Source: Phycisphaerales bacterium (GTDB lineage Bacteria; Planctomycetota; Phycisphaerae; Phycisphaerales; UBA1924). Taken from it: DNA of 44,370 bases. The first letter of the stretch is position 1. The number at the start of each line of letters is the position of its first letter. The notes below the pieces were generated by a model, which saw nothing but the letters and a program-made list of their open reading frames with translations, made no database searches and was not told the origin of the DNA. Position numbers and translations under genes: made by a program. This document shows positions 1 through 7,184 of the stretch, in pieces. Location: the NCBI GenBank assembly GCA_022072615.1, contig JAJVHS010000041.1, positions 1 through 44,370 on the forward strand. The letters run 5' to 3'.

Positions 1-816
1 CGGCGTCGGCGGCGCGGTATCGGTGCTGGCGGGGGCGGGCGGCGGGGTTTCGCCGGGCTTCACCATCGGCTCGACCAGCGAGTTGCCGGGCGGCGAGGCG
101 GCATCAGTGGCCTGAGGTTGGGTCTGCCCGGGGCCCTGCGGGGTGGCGGTTTCGTTCGCGTCCTTCTGCGGCGCGGCGCCGGGGCGCGGGGTGTCGTCGG
201 TCCTGCCGGGGCGAGGGGCTTCCACCTCGACCGGCTTGGCGGGCTGGGCGGCCGGTTGGCCGGCGGCCCGGGCTTCTTCGGGCGTGGCGGGGCGAAGGTC
301 GGCGCGCTTGATGAACGCTCGTGCCGAGGCGGGCGGGACGACGTGGTAGGCGATGACGCGGCCCTGCTCGTCCTTGGCGGGCGCGGTGACCTTGAGCACG
401 GTGCCGGCGGGGAGGGGGTTGGCCAGCAGGGTCTTCCAGCTTCCGGGGTGTCCGGCGACGGCGTTCTCGGCGTACAGGCGGGAGGCCTCGATAAGGGTGG
501 CGGTGCCCGCGGCCTCGTCGTACCGAACGGAGTTGGTCGCGACGAAGGCGGTCGCCTTGGGCGGGTACGAGACCCGGGCCCATTCGCCCATCTCGCCGTC
601 GATGGTCAGGACCGTGCCGGCGGCCACTTCACCGGACTTGTAATAGATGGTTCGGTCGCTGCCGCAGCGCATCTCGGCCTTGTCGCGGGACACGACCACC
701 TGCGAGGGGGCGACGTCCTTGACCTGTGCCCGCGCGGCCGGCGCGATGAGCGACAGGAGGACAACAACAAGGCCGAACACAACAGACCGAAGGGGCGCGA
801 TTCCTACGCCTTCCAT
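1..816 (-). CDS. Exported SH3-like domain protein, C-terminus cut by window edge
   Basis: The reading frame stays open from an ATG at 816 to the window edge (272 codons, no stop), so the gene is partial. Residues 1 to about 31 form a signal peptide (hydrophobic core VVFGLVVVLLSLIAP, then ARA before QVKD). The next 140 residues or so have the pattern of bacterial SH3-like domains: short beta strands with RCGSDRTIYYKSGEV, a GEWARVSYP turn, and a second copy-like stretch ending in IKRADLRPATPEE. After about residue 175 the protein becomes a Pro/Ala/Gln-rich low-complexity tail. AAGGAG lies 8 bases before the ATG. Known for such proteins: cell-wall or envelope association. Specific function is not visible. 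It is the last of four minus-strand genes. Confidence 0.75.
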   Translation of the reverse strand, partial: MEGVGIAPLRSVVFGLVVVLLSLIAPAARAQVKDVAPSQVVVSRDKAEMRCGSDRTIYYKSGEVAAGTVLTIDGEMGEWARVSYPPKATAFVATNSVRYDEAAGTATLIEASRLYAENAVAGHPGSWKTLLANPLPAGTVLKVTAPAKDEQGRVIAYHVVPPASARAFIKRADLRPATPEEARAAGQPAAQPAKPVEVEAPRPGRTDDTPRPGAAPQKDANETATPQGPGQTQPQATDAASPPGNSLVEPMVKPGETPPPAPASTDTAPPTP

Positions 817-920
817 GGGTTGCTCCTTCACGACAGGCTCGCCTGAGGATAGGCGTTGAGGGGCCATCGGTAGAGCGGCGGCGCGACCGACAGTCTTGCC
901 TTTTTGAGAACGGGCGAGCG

Positions 921-1385
921 TCAGAGCAGGCGGATGCAGGTGACGCCGGCACCCATCAGCAGAAGACCCAGCAGCCGGCCCCACGTGAACTCGCGGACGG
1001 CGATGTCGAGCAGGCCGAAATGATCGATGATGACGGAGGCGAAGAGCTGCCCGGCGATGACCAGCGAGACGAACACCGTGGCGCCGGTCTTGGGCACCAG
1101 GTAGACGGACATGGTGACGAAGAAGGCGCCTAGGAGACCGCCGATCCAGGCCCACCACGGCGCCTGGGCGACCTGCTGCGGCGAGGCGACCGGCACGCGG
1201 ACAGTCAGGAACACCACGACCATCGCCAGGAGGCCGACGGCGAAGTTGAGGAGGCCCCCGTAGAGGCGGGACGGGGTGTACTGCGCAAATTTCGCGTTGA
1301 TCGCGGGCTGGCAGGCCGTCGCGAGGCCGACGCTGAGGGCCAGCAGGATCTGAATCCCATGGATGAACCACGACGACTTGTGCAT
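921..1385 (-). CDS. DMT-superfamily transporter, YdcZ (DUF606) type
   Basis: A 154-residue, almost wholly hydrophobic protein with about five membrane segments. It matches the YdcZ/DUF606 pattern of short inner-membrane proteins: an N-terminal helix with QPAINAKFAQYTP after it, then a WAWIGGLLGAFFVTMSVYL segment, a GATVFVSLVIAGQLFASV segment, DHFGLLD and a C-terminal GRLLGLLLMGAGV helix. The start at 1385 (MHKSSW) is preferred over the upstream in-frame start at 1481 because GGGAG sits just before it and the extra residues are arginine-rich and unlike the family. The substrate is unknown. It lies 31 bases downstream of the DinB-like gene and is probably co-transcribed with it. Confidence 0.8.
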   Translation of the reverse strand: MHKSSWFIHGIQILLALSVGLATACQPAINAKFAQYTPSRLYGGLLNFAVGLLAMVVVFLTVRVPVASPQQVAQAPWWAWIGGLLGAFFVTMSVYLVPKTGATVFVSLVIAGQLFASVIIDHFGLLDIAVREFTWGRLLGLLLMGAGVTCIRLL

Positions 1386-1416
1386 TCCAGGCTCCCAGCG
1401 GCGAGCACGCCGGCCG

Positions 1417-1866
1417 CTACTCGATCGGCGGGAAGCCCTGCATGGCTCGCAGCAGATTGATCTGCCCGAAGTGGTAGGCATCGTGCGGGATGAGCGGCGC
1501 CAGGCGGTCGTAGACGGGGTCCGGGCCGGCCAAGGCGGCGGAGACCTGGTCCTGGGAATCCTGGAAGCGCCGGCGGGCGTCGGCCCAGGCGGTGTCGGTG
1601 ACGGCCGGGATGTCGGGGAAGTTGCGTGCCTTCACGTCCTCATCGGAAGGCTGGGCGCCGGTCCGGCAGCGCTCCAGCGATACCTGCCGCCAGAAGACCA
1701 TGTGGAGCACGTGCTGCCAGATGCTGTGGCGGCCGGGCCCGGGCGTCCACGCGGCCTGGGCGGCGGTCAGCCCGTCGAGCGACTTGCTCCACGACGCGGC
1801 CCAGATGCCATCCTTGAAGATCTGATCCCACTGTTCGCGCAGGTGCTCACGAGCGGTCTTTGTCAT
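1417..1866 (-). CDS. DinB-like superfamily protein
   Basis: A 149-residue protein with the DinB four-helix-bundle signature: an N-terminal helix (TAREHLREQWDQIF), WSKSLDGLTAAQAAWTPGPG, a first metal-binding helix HSIWQHVLHMVFWR and a C-terminal HDAYHFGQINLLR helix. The histidines in these two helices are the expected divalent-metal ligands. Members of this fold include thiol-dependent transferases and many damage- or stress-associated proteins of unknown substrate, so the reaction cannot be named. GGGAG precedes the ATG at 1866. The frame continues upstream, but that extension is arginine- and proline-rich shadow sequence overlapping the next gene. Confidence 0.85.
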   Translation of the reverse strand: MTKTAREHLREQWDQIFKDGIWAASWSKSLDGLTAAQAAWTPGPGRHSIWQHVLHMVFWRQVSLERCRTGAQPSDEDVKARNFPDIPAVTDTAWADARRRFQDSQDQVSAALAGPDPVYDRLAPLIPHDAYHFGQINLLRAMQGFPPIE

Positions 1867-1924
1867 GGCGTCGCTCCCGGAAAGGCGCAGTGTACCGGGG
1901 AGCGGGGCCGTGACGCGGCCGCTT

Positions 1925-2308
1925 CTACTTGTGGTGGCGATCTTCGCCGGTCTTGCCGGTGCGGGAGGGTCCGCCGCTGCGGTCTGGCTGCGTGCTCGTG
2001 CGCGGGCTCGAGGGCGGGTCGGCCGGGCTCGGCCCGTTCTTGACGCCGTGACGCTCGGGCATGTCCTCGTGGCGTGGATCGGCGTGCGGATCGGAGGGGA
2101 TCGACCCGCCGTGCTGCGCCGGGTGATCGGTGTCGGCGGGGATCTCCGTCCCCGGACGGCGGGGCTTTCCCGACGTGGTGTGGGGCTGGCGATCCCGGTC
2201 GAGTTCCGGGCTGGATCCATCGGCCAACCCCCGCGTCGTCGACTTGCTCTGGCCCTGGGACTTGAGCGGGTTCTCGGTGCGGCTCTGGTCGGGTTGACGG
2301 TTGGCCAT
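1925..2308 (-). CDS. Hypothetical hydrophilic, probably disordered protein
   Basis: A 127-residue protein with almost no hydrophobic residues. It is rich in Pro, Asp, Ser, Arg, Gln and His (for example ANRQPDQSRTENPLKSQGQ at the start and GKTGEDRHHK at the end), so it is predicted to be intrinsically disordered. I favour this frame over the opposite-strand one because its third codon positions are strongly G/C and its composition is that of a soluble protein, while the other strand gives Ala/Arg/Gly shadow sequence. The start is uncertain: there is no clear Shine-Dalgarno sequence, and a GTG lies three codons upstream. It heads the minus-strand group 2308-1. No family recognised. Confidence 0.5.
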   Translation of the reverse strand: MANRQPDQSRTENPLKSQGQSKSTTRGLADGSSPELDRDRQPHTTSGKPRRPGTEIPADTDHPAQHGGSIPSDPHADPRHEDMPERHGVKNGPSPADPPSSPRTSTQPDRSGGPSRTGKTGEDRHHK

Positions 2309-2424
2309 GCAGATCACAGGCGGCGGCGGGGTGAAGCCCGGGTGAAAGGCGGGGCGGCTGCGCGGGTGCTGGGCTCCGCGGGCATGACCCGCCCCGGTTG
2401 ATTCGAGACCTTTGGGTGTGACGA

Positions 2425-3198
2425 TTGGTCGTGCTTCCCCTCTCGATCGCCATTGTCTGCAAGAACAGCCGATCGACGATCGAGCCGGTGCTCGCGAGCG
2501 TTCGCGGCCTTGCGTCCGAGATCGTCGCGGTCGATTCGGGTTCGACCGACGGCACGATCGAACTGCTCGAATCCGCCGGGGCGCGGGTGATCCGAACGGC
2601 GTGGAAGGGACACATCGCGACCAAGCAGATGGCGCTGGAGCTGTGCGAGCAGCCGTGGGTGCTGTCGATCGACAGCGACGAGCCGGTGCTCCCGGACCTT
2701 GCGGAGTCGATCCGAGCAGCGCTGACGCGCGACGATCCGGCGGTGGCGGGGTACCGCGTGAACAGGAAGGTGTGGTATTTGGGCGAACCGCTCGACTTTG
2801 CGTGGCAGCCCGAGTGGCGGCTGCGGCTGGTGCGGCGGGGCAAGGCGCGGTGGGGCGGCGTGAACCCGCACGACAAGCTGGAGGTGCTGCCCGGCGCGGG
2901 GCGGGTGGAGGACCTGCGGGGCACGCTGAGGCACGACTCGTTCGTTGACATGGCGGATTACCTGACCAAGCAGGTCGCGCACAGCCGGGTGTCGGCGCAG
3001 AGCCTTGTCGCGGAGGGCCGCCGGGGGAGTTACTGGCGTCTGGTGGTGTCGCCCGCGGGGGCGTTCTTCAAGCAGCTCGTGCTCCGCAGCGCGTGGCGTG
3101 ACGGGTGGCGGGGGTGGTGCGCGGCGGGAGCCACGGCGGTGGCGACGGCGATGAAGCACGCGATCCTGATCGAACTGACCCGCAGGACGCCGCGGTGA
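2425..3198 (+). CDS. Glycosyltransferase family 2 (WaaE/KdtX-like)
   Basis: A 257-residue inverting GT-A glycosyltransferase. It opens with LPLSIAIVCKNSRSTIEPVL, has the nucleotide-sugar-binding DSGSTDGT loop near residue 40 and, near residue 85, DSDE at the position of the usual DxD metal-binding motif. The following block (YRVNRKVWYLGEPLDF, WQPEWRLRLVRRG, GVNPHDKL) is typical of the short WaaE/KdtX-type enzymes that modify lipopolysaccharide core or other surface glycans. The start is TTG 2425 or GTG 2431; an in-frame stop lies just upstream and no good ribosome-binding site is visible. A C-terminal amphipathic or membrane-contacting segment (AAGATAVATAMKHAILIEL) is present. The acceptor is unknown. 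Confidence 0.85.
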   Translation: MVVLPLSIAIVCKNSRSTIEPVLASVRGLASEIVAVDSGSTDGTIELLESAGARVIRTAWKGHIATKQMALELCEQPWVLSIDSDEPVLPDLAESIRAALTRDDPAVAGYRVNRKVWYLGEPLDFAWQPEWRLRLVRRGKARWGGVNPHDKLEVLPGAGRVEDLRGTLRHDSFVDMADYLTKQVAHSRVSAQSLVAEGRRGSYWRLVVSPAGAFFKQLVLRSAWRDGWRGWCAAGATAVATAMKHAILIELTRRTPR

Positions 3199-3204
3199 AG
3201 CGCG

Positions 3205-3969
3205 TCAGCGCCGGCGACGGGCGATCGAGGCCGCGGCCCCGGCGATGACCAGCACGCCGGCGCCTGGCGACGGCACGACCGTGAACTCGAAGTTGAAGCC
3301 GGAGTTGCCGACCAGTTCGTCGCGGGTTTCCTCGGCTCGGGCGATGACGCCGGCGGCGGCGACGCCTTCGAGCTGGTACTGGCCCGGGGTGAGGAGCAGG
3401 ATGCGGTCGAACGCGCTCTGGACGTCGAAACCGACGACGGTGGCCCGGAAGAGGGGATCGCTCGACGGGCCCAGGAGGGTGACGTGGGACGAGAACACCG
3501 CGGCGTCCTCGGCCGCGTCATGGGTATCGATGTCGTAGGTCATGACTTCGCCCGCGAGCCTGACCCAGGTGTCGGCCGAGATGGTGAAGGTGACCGAGTA
3601 GTTCGAGGAGGCGGAGCCCTCGCCGTTGCCGTTGCGGTCGCCGGCCATGGCGACGGCGACGGCGGTGCCCATGGCGTAGAAGCGCGTGGGCTCGAACGTG
3701 GAGTGCTGGTACGCGAACCCCTGCCCGGACGACAGGGCGGAGACCTTGGACATCTCGAACTCGTCGACGGGTTCCAGGTCCAGGCAGGTCCACGTGCGCT
3801 GGTCGATGATGTCCTCGAGCGTCCCGGTGGACGCGTCGTAGTACTGCGCCATGGCGCGCGTGCGGAGGATGCGAGAGGCCTCATCAGGGCTGAACGTCCC
3901 CGCGATGGCCGGCGCGGCCACGAGGGCGATCAGGGGGCAGACTCGGGTCCAGGGTCGTTGGTGGAACAT
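3205..3969 (-). CDS. Secreted protein with PEP-CTERM-like sorting tail
   Basis: A 254-residue protein with a signal peptide (VCPLIALVAAPAIAG), a roughly 200-residue beta-rich extracellular body of no recognised family, and a C-terminal sorting signal: VVPSPGAG, a hydrophobic stretch LVIAGAAASIA, and terminal RRRR. This tripartite tail is the planctomycete version of PEP-CTERM, which exosortase-type enzymes are known to process in other bacteria. Glu of the canonical PEP is replaced by Ser here. The ATG at 3969 has a strong AGGAGG site. The body contains Asp/Asn/Gly-rich turns (DRNGNGEGSASSN). The gene converges on the glycosyltransferase with a 6-base gap and diverges from the helicase. Confidence 0.8.
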   Translation of the reverse strand: MFHQRPWTRVCPLIALVAAPAIAGTFSPDEASRILRTRAMAQYYDASTGTLEDIIDQRTWTCLDLEPVDEFEMSKVSALSSGQGFAYQHSTFEPTRFYAMGTAVAVAMAGDRNGNGEGSASSNYSVTFTISADTWVRLAGEVMTYDIDTHDAAEDAAVFSSHVTLLGPSSDPLFRATVVGFDVQSAFDRILLLTPGQYQLEGVAAAGVIARAEETRDELVGNSGFNFEFTVVPSPGAGVLVIAGAAASIARRRR

Positions 3970-4184
3970 GTTCCTCCTCTCCAGTCATGAACCGGGCGAT
4001 GAGTCCGAATGTTCCAGTTCCAGATGTAGTGTTGATGAGAAGCGCGTGAACGTCACGGAAAAGCGCCGGATATTTGTGGTCAAATCCGGGCGGCGGGCCG
4101 CGGCGGGGCACGGGCGGCCGATGGACCGGCGGGCGATCAACGGTCACGCCGGACAGGAAGCGACCAGTCGACGTTCCTATCATG

Positions 4185-4222
4185 AAAGGAGAGTTTCTGA
4201 GCGGCAAAGCCGCCGCACGATG
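4185..4222 (+). promoter_or_regulatory. Distant Shine-Dalgarno and small hairpin before helicase start
   Basis: AAAGGAGAG at 4185-4193 is the only good ribosome-binding sequence before the helicase, but it is about 26 bases from the ATG at 4220. Between them lies a perfect five-pair hairpin, GCGGC-AAA-GCCGC, at 4201-4213. Folding the hairpin would shorten the effective spacing to about 13. No start codon lies at normal distance from the AAAGGAG. This is an inference about initiation; the second ATG at 4235 would be even farther away. Confidence 0.35.
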
Positions 4223-5644
4223 AATGTCCTGCCCATGAACGAAACAAGCGCGCGTCCCGGCGAGTCCGCCAACGCTCCCGAAAAACACCCCGAGATCTTC
4301 GAAGTTGACCTGACGTTCGACCGCCTTGGTCTGCCCGACCCCGTCCTGCGCGGGATCAAGGAAGCCGGTTTCGAACGGCCGACGCTGATCCAGGCCAAGC
4401 TGATCCCCGTGGCTCTCGCCGGGCGCGATGTGCTCGGCCAGGCCAAGACGGGCACCGGCAAGACGGCGGCGTTCGGGCTGCCGCTGCTGGCGATGTGCGA
4501 TCCCGCGGTGCCTTTCCAGGCCCTGGTGCTGGCGCCGACCCGCGAGCTGGCCGTCCAGATCGCCGACGAGCTGTCGGAGCTGGGCCGCCACGGGAAGGTG
4601 ACGGTCGACACGATCATGGGCGGCGAGCGGATCAAGGCCCAGGCCAGCCGGCTCCGCAAGGGCGCGAACATCATCGTCGGGACGCCGGGCCGCGTCATGG
4701 ACATGGCCCAGCGCAAGCTGTACCACTTCGACAACGTGAAGTTCACGGTGCTCGACGAGGTGGACCGGATGCTCGACATCGGGTTCCGCGAGGACATCAA
4801 GCGGATCCTGGACCGCTGCCCGAAGGAGCGTCAGACGATCTTCGTGTCGGCGACGATCGCGGGCGAGATCGAGAAACTGGCTCGGCGCTTCATGAAGGAG
4901 CCCGAGAAGATCGTGACCTCGGGCGCCTCGCTGACGGTAAACCTCGTCGAGCAGCACTACCTGGCGGTGCAGCCCTGGGACAAGAAGAAGCTCCTGCTGC
5001 ACCTGCTGACGCACGAGGAACCGGCGATGACCATCGTCTTCTGCCGGCTCAAGAAGAGCGTGGACATGCTCGCCAAGTACCTGGGCGAGAAGGGCATCGA
5101 CGTCCATGCCATCCACGGCGACATGCGCCAGGGCAAGCGCAACCGCGTCATGAAGGACCTGCGGTCCGGCCAGCTCACGGTGCTGGTGGCCAGCGATTTG
5201 GCGAGCCGCGGCATCGACGCCGAGGGCGTCTCTCACGTCATCAATTACGACCTGCCCGAGGACCCGGACCTGTACGTCCACCGCATCGGGCGGACGGCTC
5301 GTGCCGGCCGCCACGGCGTCGCGTGGTCGTTCGTCACGCCCCAGCAGGGCGGGCTGCTGACGCAGATCGAGCACCTGATCAACCGCGAAGTGCCCAAGCT
5401 CGACTACCCGGACTTTGTCGCCTCGCCCAAGCCCGACACGTGGCGGGACGAGATGCCCGGCGGCCAGTCGTTCCCGACGGGGCCCGAGCAGCCGAAGGTC
5501 AATCGCTACGCCGCCGCGGTGAACCCGGACCTCCCGCCCGCGGCCGAGCAGGTTGACGTGTCACGCTTCCCCGGCGGGATCGTGCCCACCAAGCTGCCGC
5601 CCAAGCGCATGATGGGGAGGATCCCCTCGACGCGTCCGAGGTAA
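4220..5644 (+). CDS. DEAD-box ATP-dependent RNA helicase (DEVD variant)
   Basis: A 474-residue helicase core that unwinds RNA duplexes using ATP. Motifs in order: Q motif (FERPTLIQAKLIP), motif I AKTGTGKT with Lys81, Ia PTRELAVQ, Ib TPGR, motif II at residues 179-182 reading DEVD rather than DEAD, motif III SAT at 210-212, IV IVFCRLKKS, V LVASDLASRGID and VI HRIGRTARAGR. A short C-terminal tail (about 100 residues) has Pro and basic residues but no recognised RNA-binding domain. The frame is open back to 3851, but that upstream part is arginine-rich shadow. Start 4220 (MNVLPMNE) is chosen, with 4235 as alternative. DEAD-box helicases of this type assist ribosome assembly, cold adaptation or mRNA decay; an RNase Y gene is present elsewhere in the window. 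Confidence 0.93.
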   Translation: MNVLPMNETSARPGESANAPEKHPEIFEVDLTFDRLGLPDPVLRGIKEAGFERPTLIQAKLIPVALAGRDVLGQAKTGTGKTAAFGLPLLAMCDPAVPFQALVLAPTRELAVQIADELSELGRHGKVTVDTIMGGERIKAQASRLRKGANIIVGTPGRVMDMAQRKLYHFDNVKFTVLDEVDRMLDIGFREDIKRILDRCPKERQTIFVSATIAGEIEKLARRFMKEPEKIVTSGASLTVNLVEQHYLAVQPWDKKKLLLHLLTHEEPAMTIVFCRLKKSVDMLAKYLGEKGIDVHAIHGDMRQGKRNRVMKDLRSGQLTVLVASDLASRGIDAEGVSHVINYDLPEDPDLYVHRIGRTARAGRHGVAWSFVTPQQGGLLTQIEHLINREVPKLDYPDFVASPKPDTWRDEMPGGQSFPTGPEQPKVNRYAAAVNPDLPPAAEQVDVSRFPGGIVPTKLPPKRMMGRIPSTRPR

Positions 5645-5688
5645 CGGGTTCGTCCCGGTGAGTCGGCGGTGAGTCCGCGGGCAGCGTT

Positions 5689-6147
5689 TCACCTGGCAAG
5701 GAACAGCGAATACCCGAGCACCGCGAGCACCACCGCGGTGATCAATACGTACAACCGGTCGCGCTCGATCGCGAACGTGATGAGCGAGAACGCGACGCGC
5801 AGCACCGGCGTCGCGATCACCATAATCACGCCCAGCAGCAGCAGCGATCGGGGGTCCAGGGCGGCCACGCCGTGGATGACCTTCGCGACCGATTGACCAT
5901 TCGCCAAGCCGGGGTCGAAGGTCGTGAAACGCACCGTGGATCGGCCCTGCGTCGCAACCAGGACGATCGCGCTGATCGCGATCACCGCGCCGGCGGCCAT
6001 CGTCCCCCAGATCAGCACGCGGCTGAGCTGCATGTCGAACCGGCGGTCGCGAGCCGGCAGGGTGTTTCCCGGAGCATCGCGACCAGGGGTCGCGACCGCG
6101 TGGGGCGGTGGGGGTGATGGGGGCGGTGGGGGCGGCGGCTGGGCCAT
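5689..6147 (-). CDS. DUF1634 membrane protein, partner of TauE/SafE exporter
   Basis: A 152-residue protein: a proline-rich cytoplasmic N-terminus (about 35 residues), then three predicted membrane segments (VLIWGTMAAGAVIAISAIVLVA, LLLLGVIMVIATPVLRVAF and LYVLITAVVLAVLGYSLFL). The spacing and the ATPVLRVA motif match DUF1634. Its ATG shares one base with the TGA of the upstream exporter gene (TGATG), so the two are translationally coupled, and AGGA lies upstream. A GTG one codon earlier is an alternative start. DUF1634 genes are known companions of TauE/SafE exporters, so a regulatory or structural subunit role is likely but unproven. Confidence 0.85.
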   Translation of the reverse strand: MAQPPPPPPPSPPPPHAVATPGRDAPGNTLPARDRRFDMQLSRVLIWGTMAAGAVIAISAIVLVATQGRSTVRFTTFDPGLANGQSVAKVIHGVAALDPRSLLLLGVIMVIATPVLRVAFSLITFAIERDRLYVLITAVVLAVLGYSLFLAR

Positions 6148-6986
6148 CACACGATCCTCCCGGTGACGGTCCGGTAGAGAAGCTGGAACCCCATCGCCGC
6201 GACGACGACGGCGAAGATGATGCGCAGGGCCCGGGTCCTGGCCTTGACGAGCACGCGTGTGCCCAGGAGCGACCCGATCATCGCGCCCAGCGCGACCGGC
6301 CCGCAGAGGACGGGGTCGAGCTGTCCGCGGTGGAAATAGATGCCCGCCGACGCGGCGGCGGTGACGCCGATCATGAAGTTGCTGGTGGTGGTCGACACCT
6401 TGAAGGGCAGGCGCATGAGCCTGTCCATGGCGACGACCTTGACGACGCCCGACCCGACCCCCACGAGCGCCGAAAGCACGCCCGCGCCGAACATGACGGC
6501 GAGGCTCGAGGGGACGTGGCGGACGCCGTAGGCGATGGGCCCGTCCTTGCCGGGGTACGTGCTGGGGAGCCGCAAGCGGACGGCCAGGTCATCGGCGCTC
6601 TCGGCGGGCGGGACCGGGTGCGATTCCTTGAGGCTCGACCACGATGACCAGAAGAGCACGGCGATGAAGATGTACATGATCACCGGCGAACTGACCATCG
6701 CCGCGATGGCGGCGCCGGCGACGGCGCCGACCGTGGTGGCGACCTCGAGCAGCATCGCGATCCGCACGTTGGTGTAGCCCTCGCGCACGTAGGCGGCGGC
6801 CGCGCCGGAACTGGTCGAGATCACCGCGATCAGCGAGGCCCCGATCGCGTAGCGCGTGTCAACGCCGAACACCAGCACCAGCAGCGGGATGATCACGACG
6901 CCGCCGCCCAGGCCCGTCAGCGATCCCAGGCACCCCGCGACCAGCGAGATGCCGAACAACGCGAGCATGAAGAAATCGAGCTGCAT
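6147..6986 (-). CDS. TauE/SafE family anion exporter
   Basis: A 279-residue multi-pass membrane protein. It contains the two family repeats: CLGSLTGLGGGVVIIPLLVLVFGV near the N-terminus and SALVGVGSGVVKVVAMDRLM in the second half, each followed by a small-residue helix (GASLIAVISTSSGAAAAY; TTTSNFMIGVTAAASAG). Proteins of this family move sulfite, sulfoacetate or other organosulfur anions across the inner membrane; the substrate here is not deducible. A hydrophilic loop of about 45 residues (SLKESHPVPPAES to GVRHVPSS) separates the halves. No Shine-Dalgarno sequence is visible: the start is directly preceded by the heptamer array at 6994-7119, which would be transcribed as its leader if the promoter is upstream of the array. 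Confidence 0.88.
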   Translation of the reverse strand: MQLDFFMLALFGISLVAGCLGSLTGLGGGVVIIPLLVLVFGVDTRYAIGASLIAVISTSSGAAAAYVREGYTNVRIAMLLEVATTVGAVAGAAIAAMVSSPVIMYIFIAVLFWSSWSSLKESHPVPPAESADDLAVRLRLPSTYPGKDGPIAYGVRHVPSSLAVMFGAGVLSALVGVGSGVVKVVAMDRLMRLPFKVSTTTSNFMIGVTAAASAGIYFHRGQLDPVLCGPVALGAMIGSLLGTRVLVKARTRALRIIFAVVVAAMGFQLLYRTVTGRIV

Positions 6987-6993
6987 GAAGGGA

Positions 6994-7119
6994 GCGGAGA
7001 GCGGACAGCAGACAGCGGGCAGCAGACAGCAGACAGCAGACAGCAGACAGCAGACAGCAGACAGCGGAGAGCAGAGAGCAGAGAGCAGAGAGCAGAGAGC
7101 AGAGAGCAGAAGGCAGACG
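6994..7119. repeat. Eighteen in-register 7-bp tandem repeats (GCAGACA / GCAGAGA)
   Basis: Reading in 7-base steps from 6994 gives GCGGAGA, GCGGACA, GCAGACA, GCGGGCA, six GCAGACA (7022-7063), GCGGAGA, five GCAGAGA (7071-7105), then degenerate GCAGAAG and GCAGACG. The phase never slips across 126 bases. Two homogeneous blocks (GCAGACA and GCAGAGA) indicate separate local amplifications by slippage or unequal exchange. The array ends 7 bases before the TauE start codon (6986), so on that strand it is an A-free TGTCTGC/TCTCTGC tract in the likely 5' leader. Confidence 0.95.
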
Positions 7120-7184
7120 GCACGCGCGATAGGACAGTCGAGGCGGGGAGCGACCGGGACAAGCAGACCGTACGCTCGGGCCGG

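Noticed and set aside
3851..4219. N-terminal extension of the helicase to 3851
   Set aside because: It overlaps the 5' end of the divergent secreted-protein gene and its promoter, and the added residues do not resemble helicase sequence.
7000..7160. Repeat array at 6994-7119 as a CRISPR
   Set aside because: Units are 7 bases, contiguous and without spacers; no cas genes are in the window.
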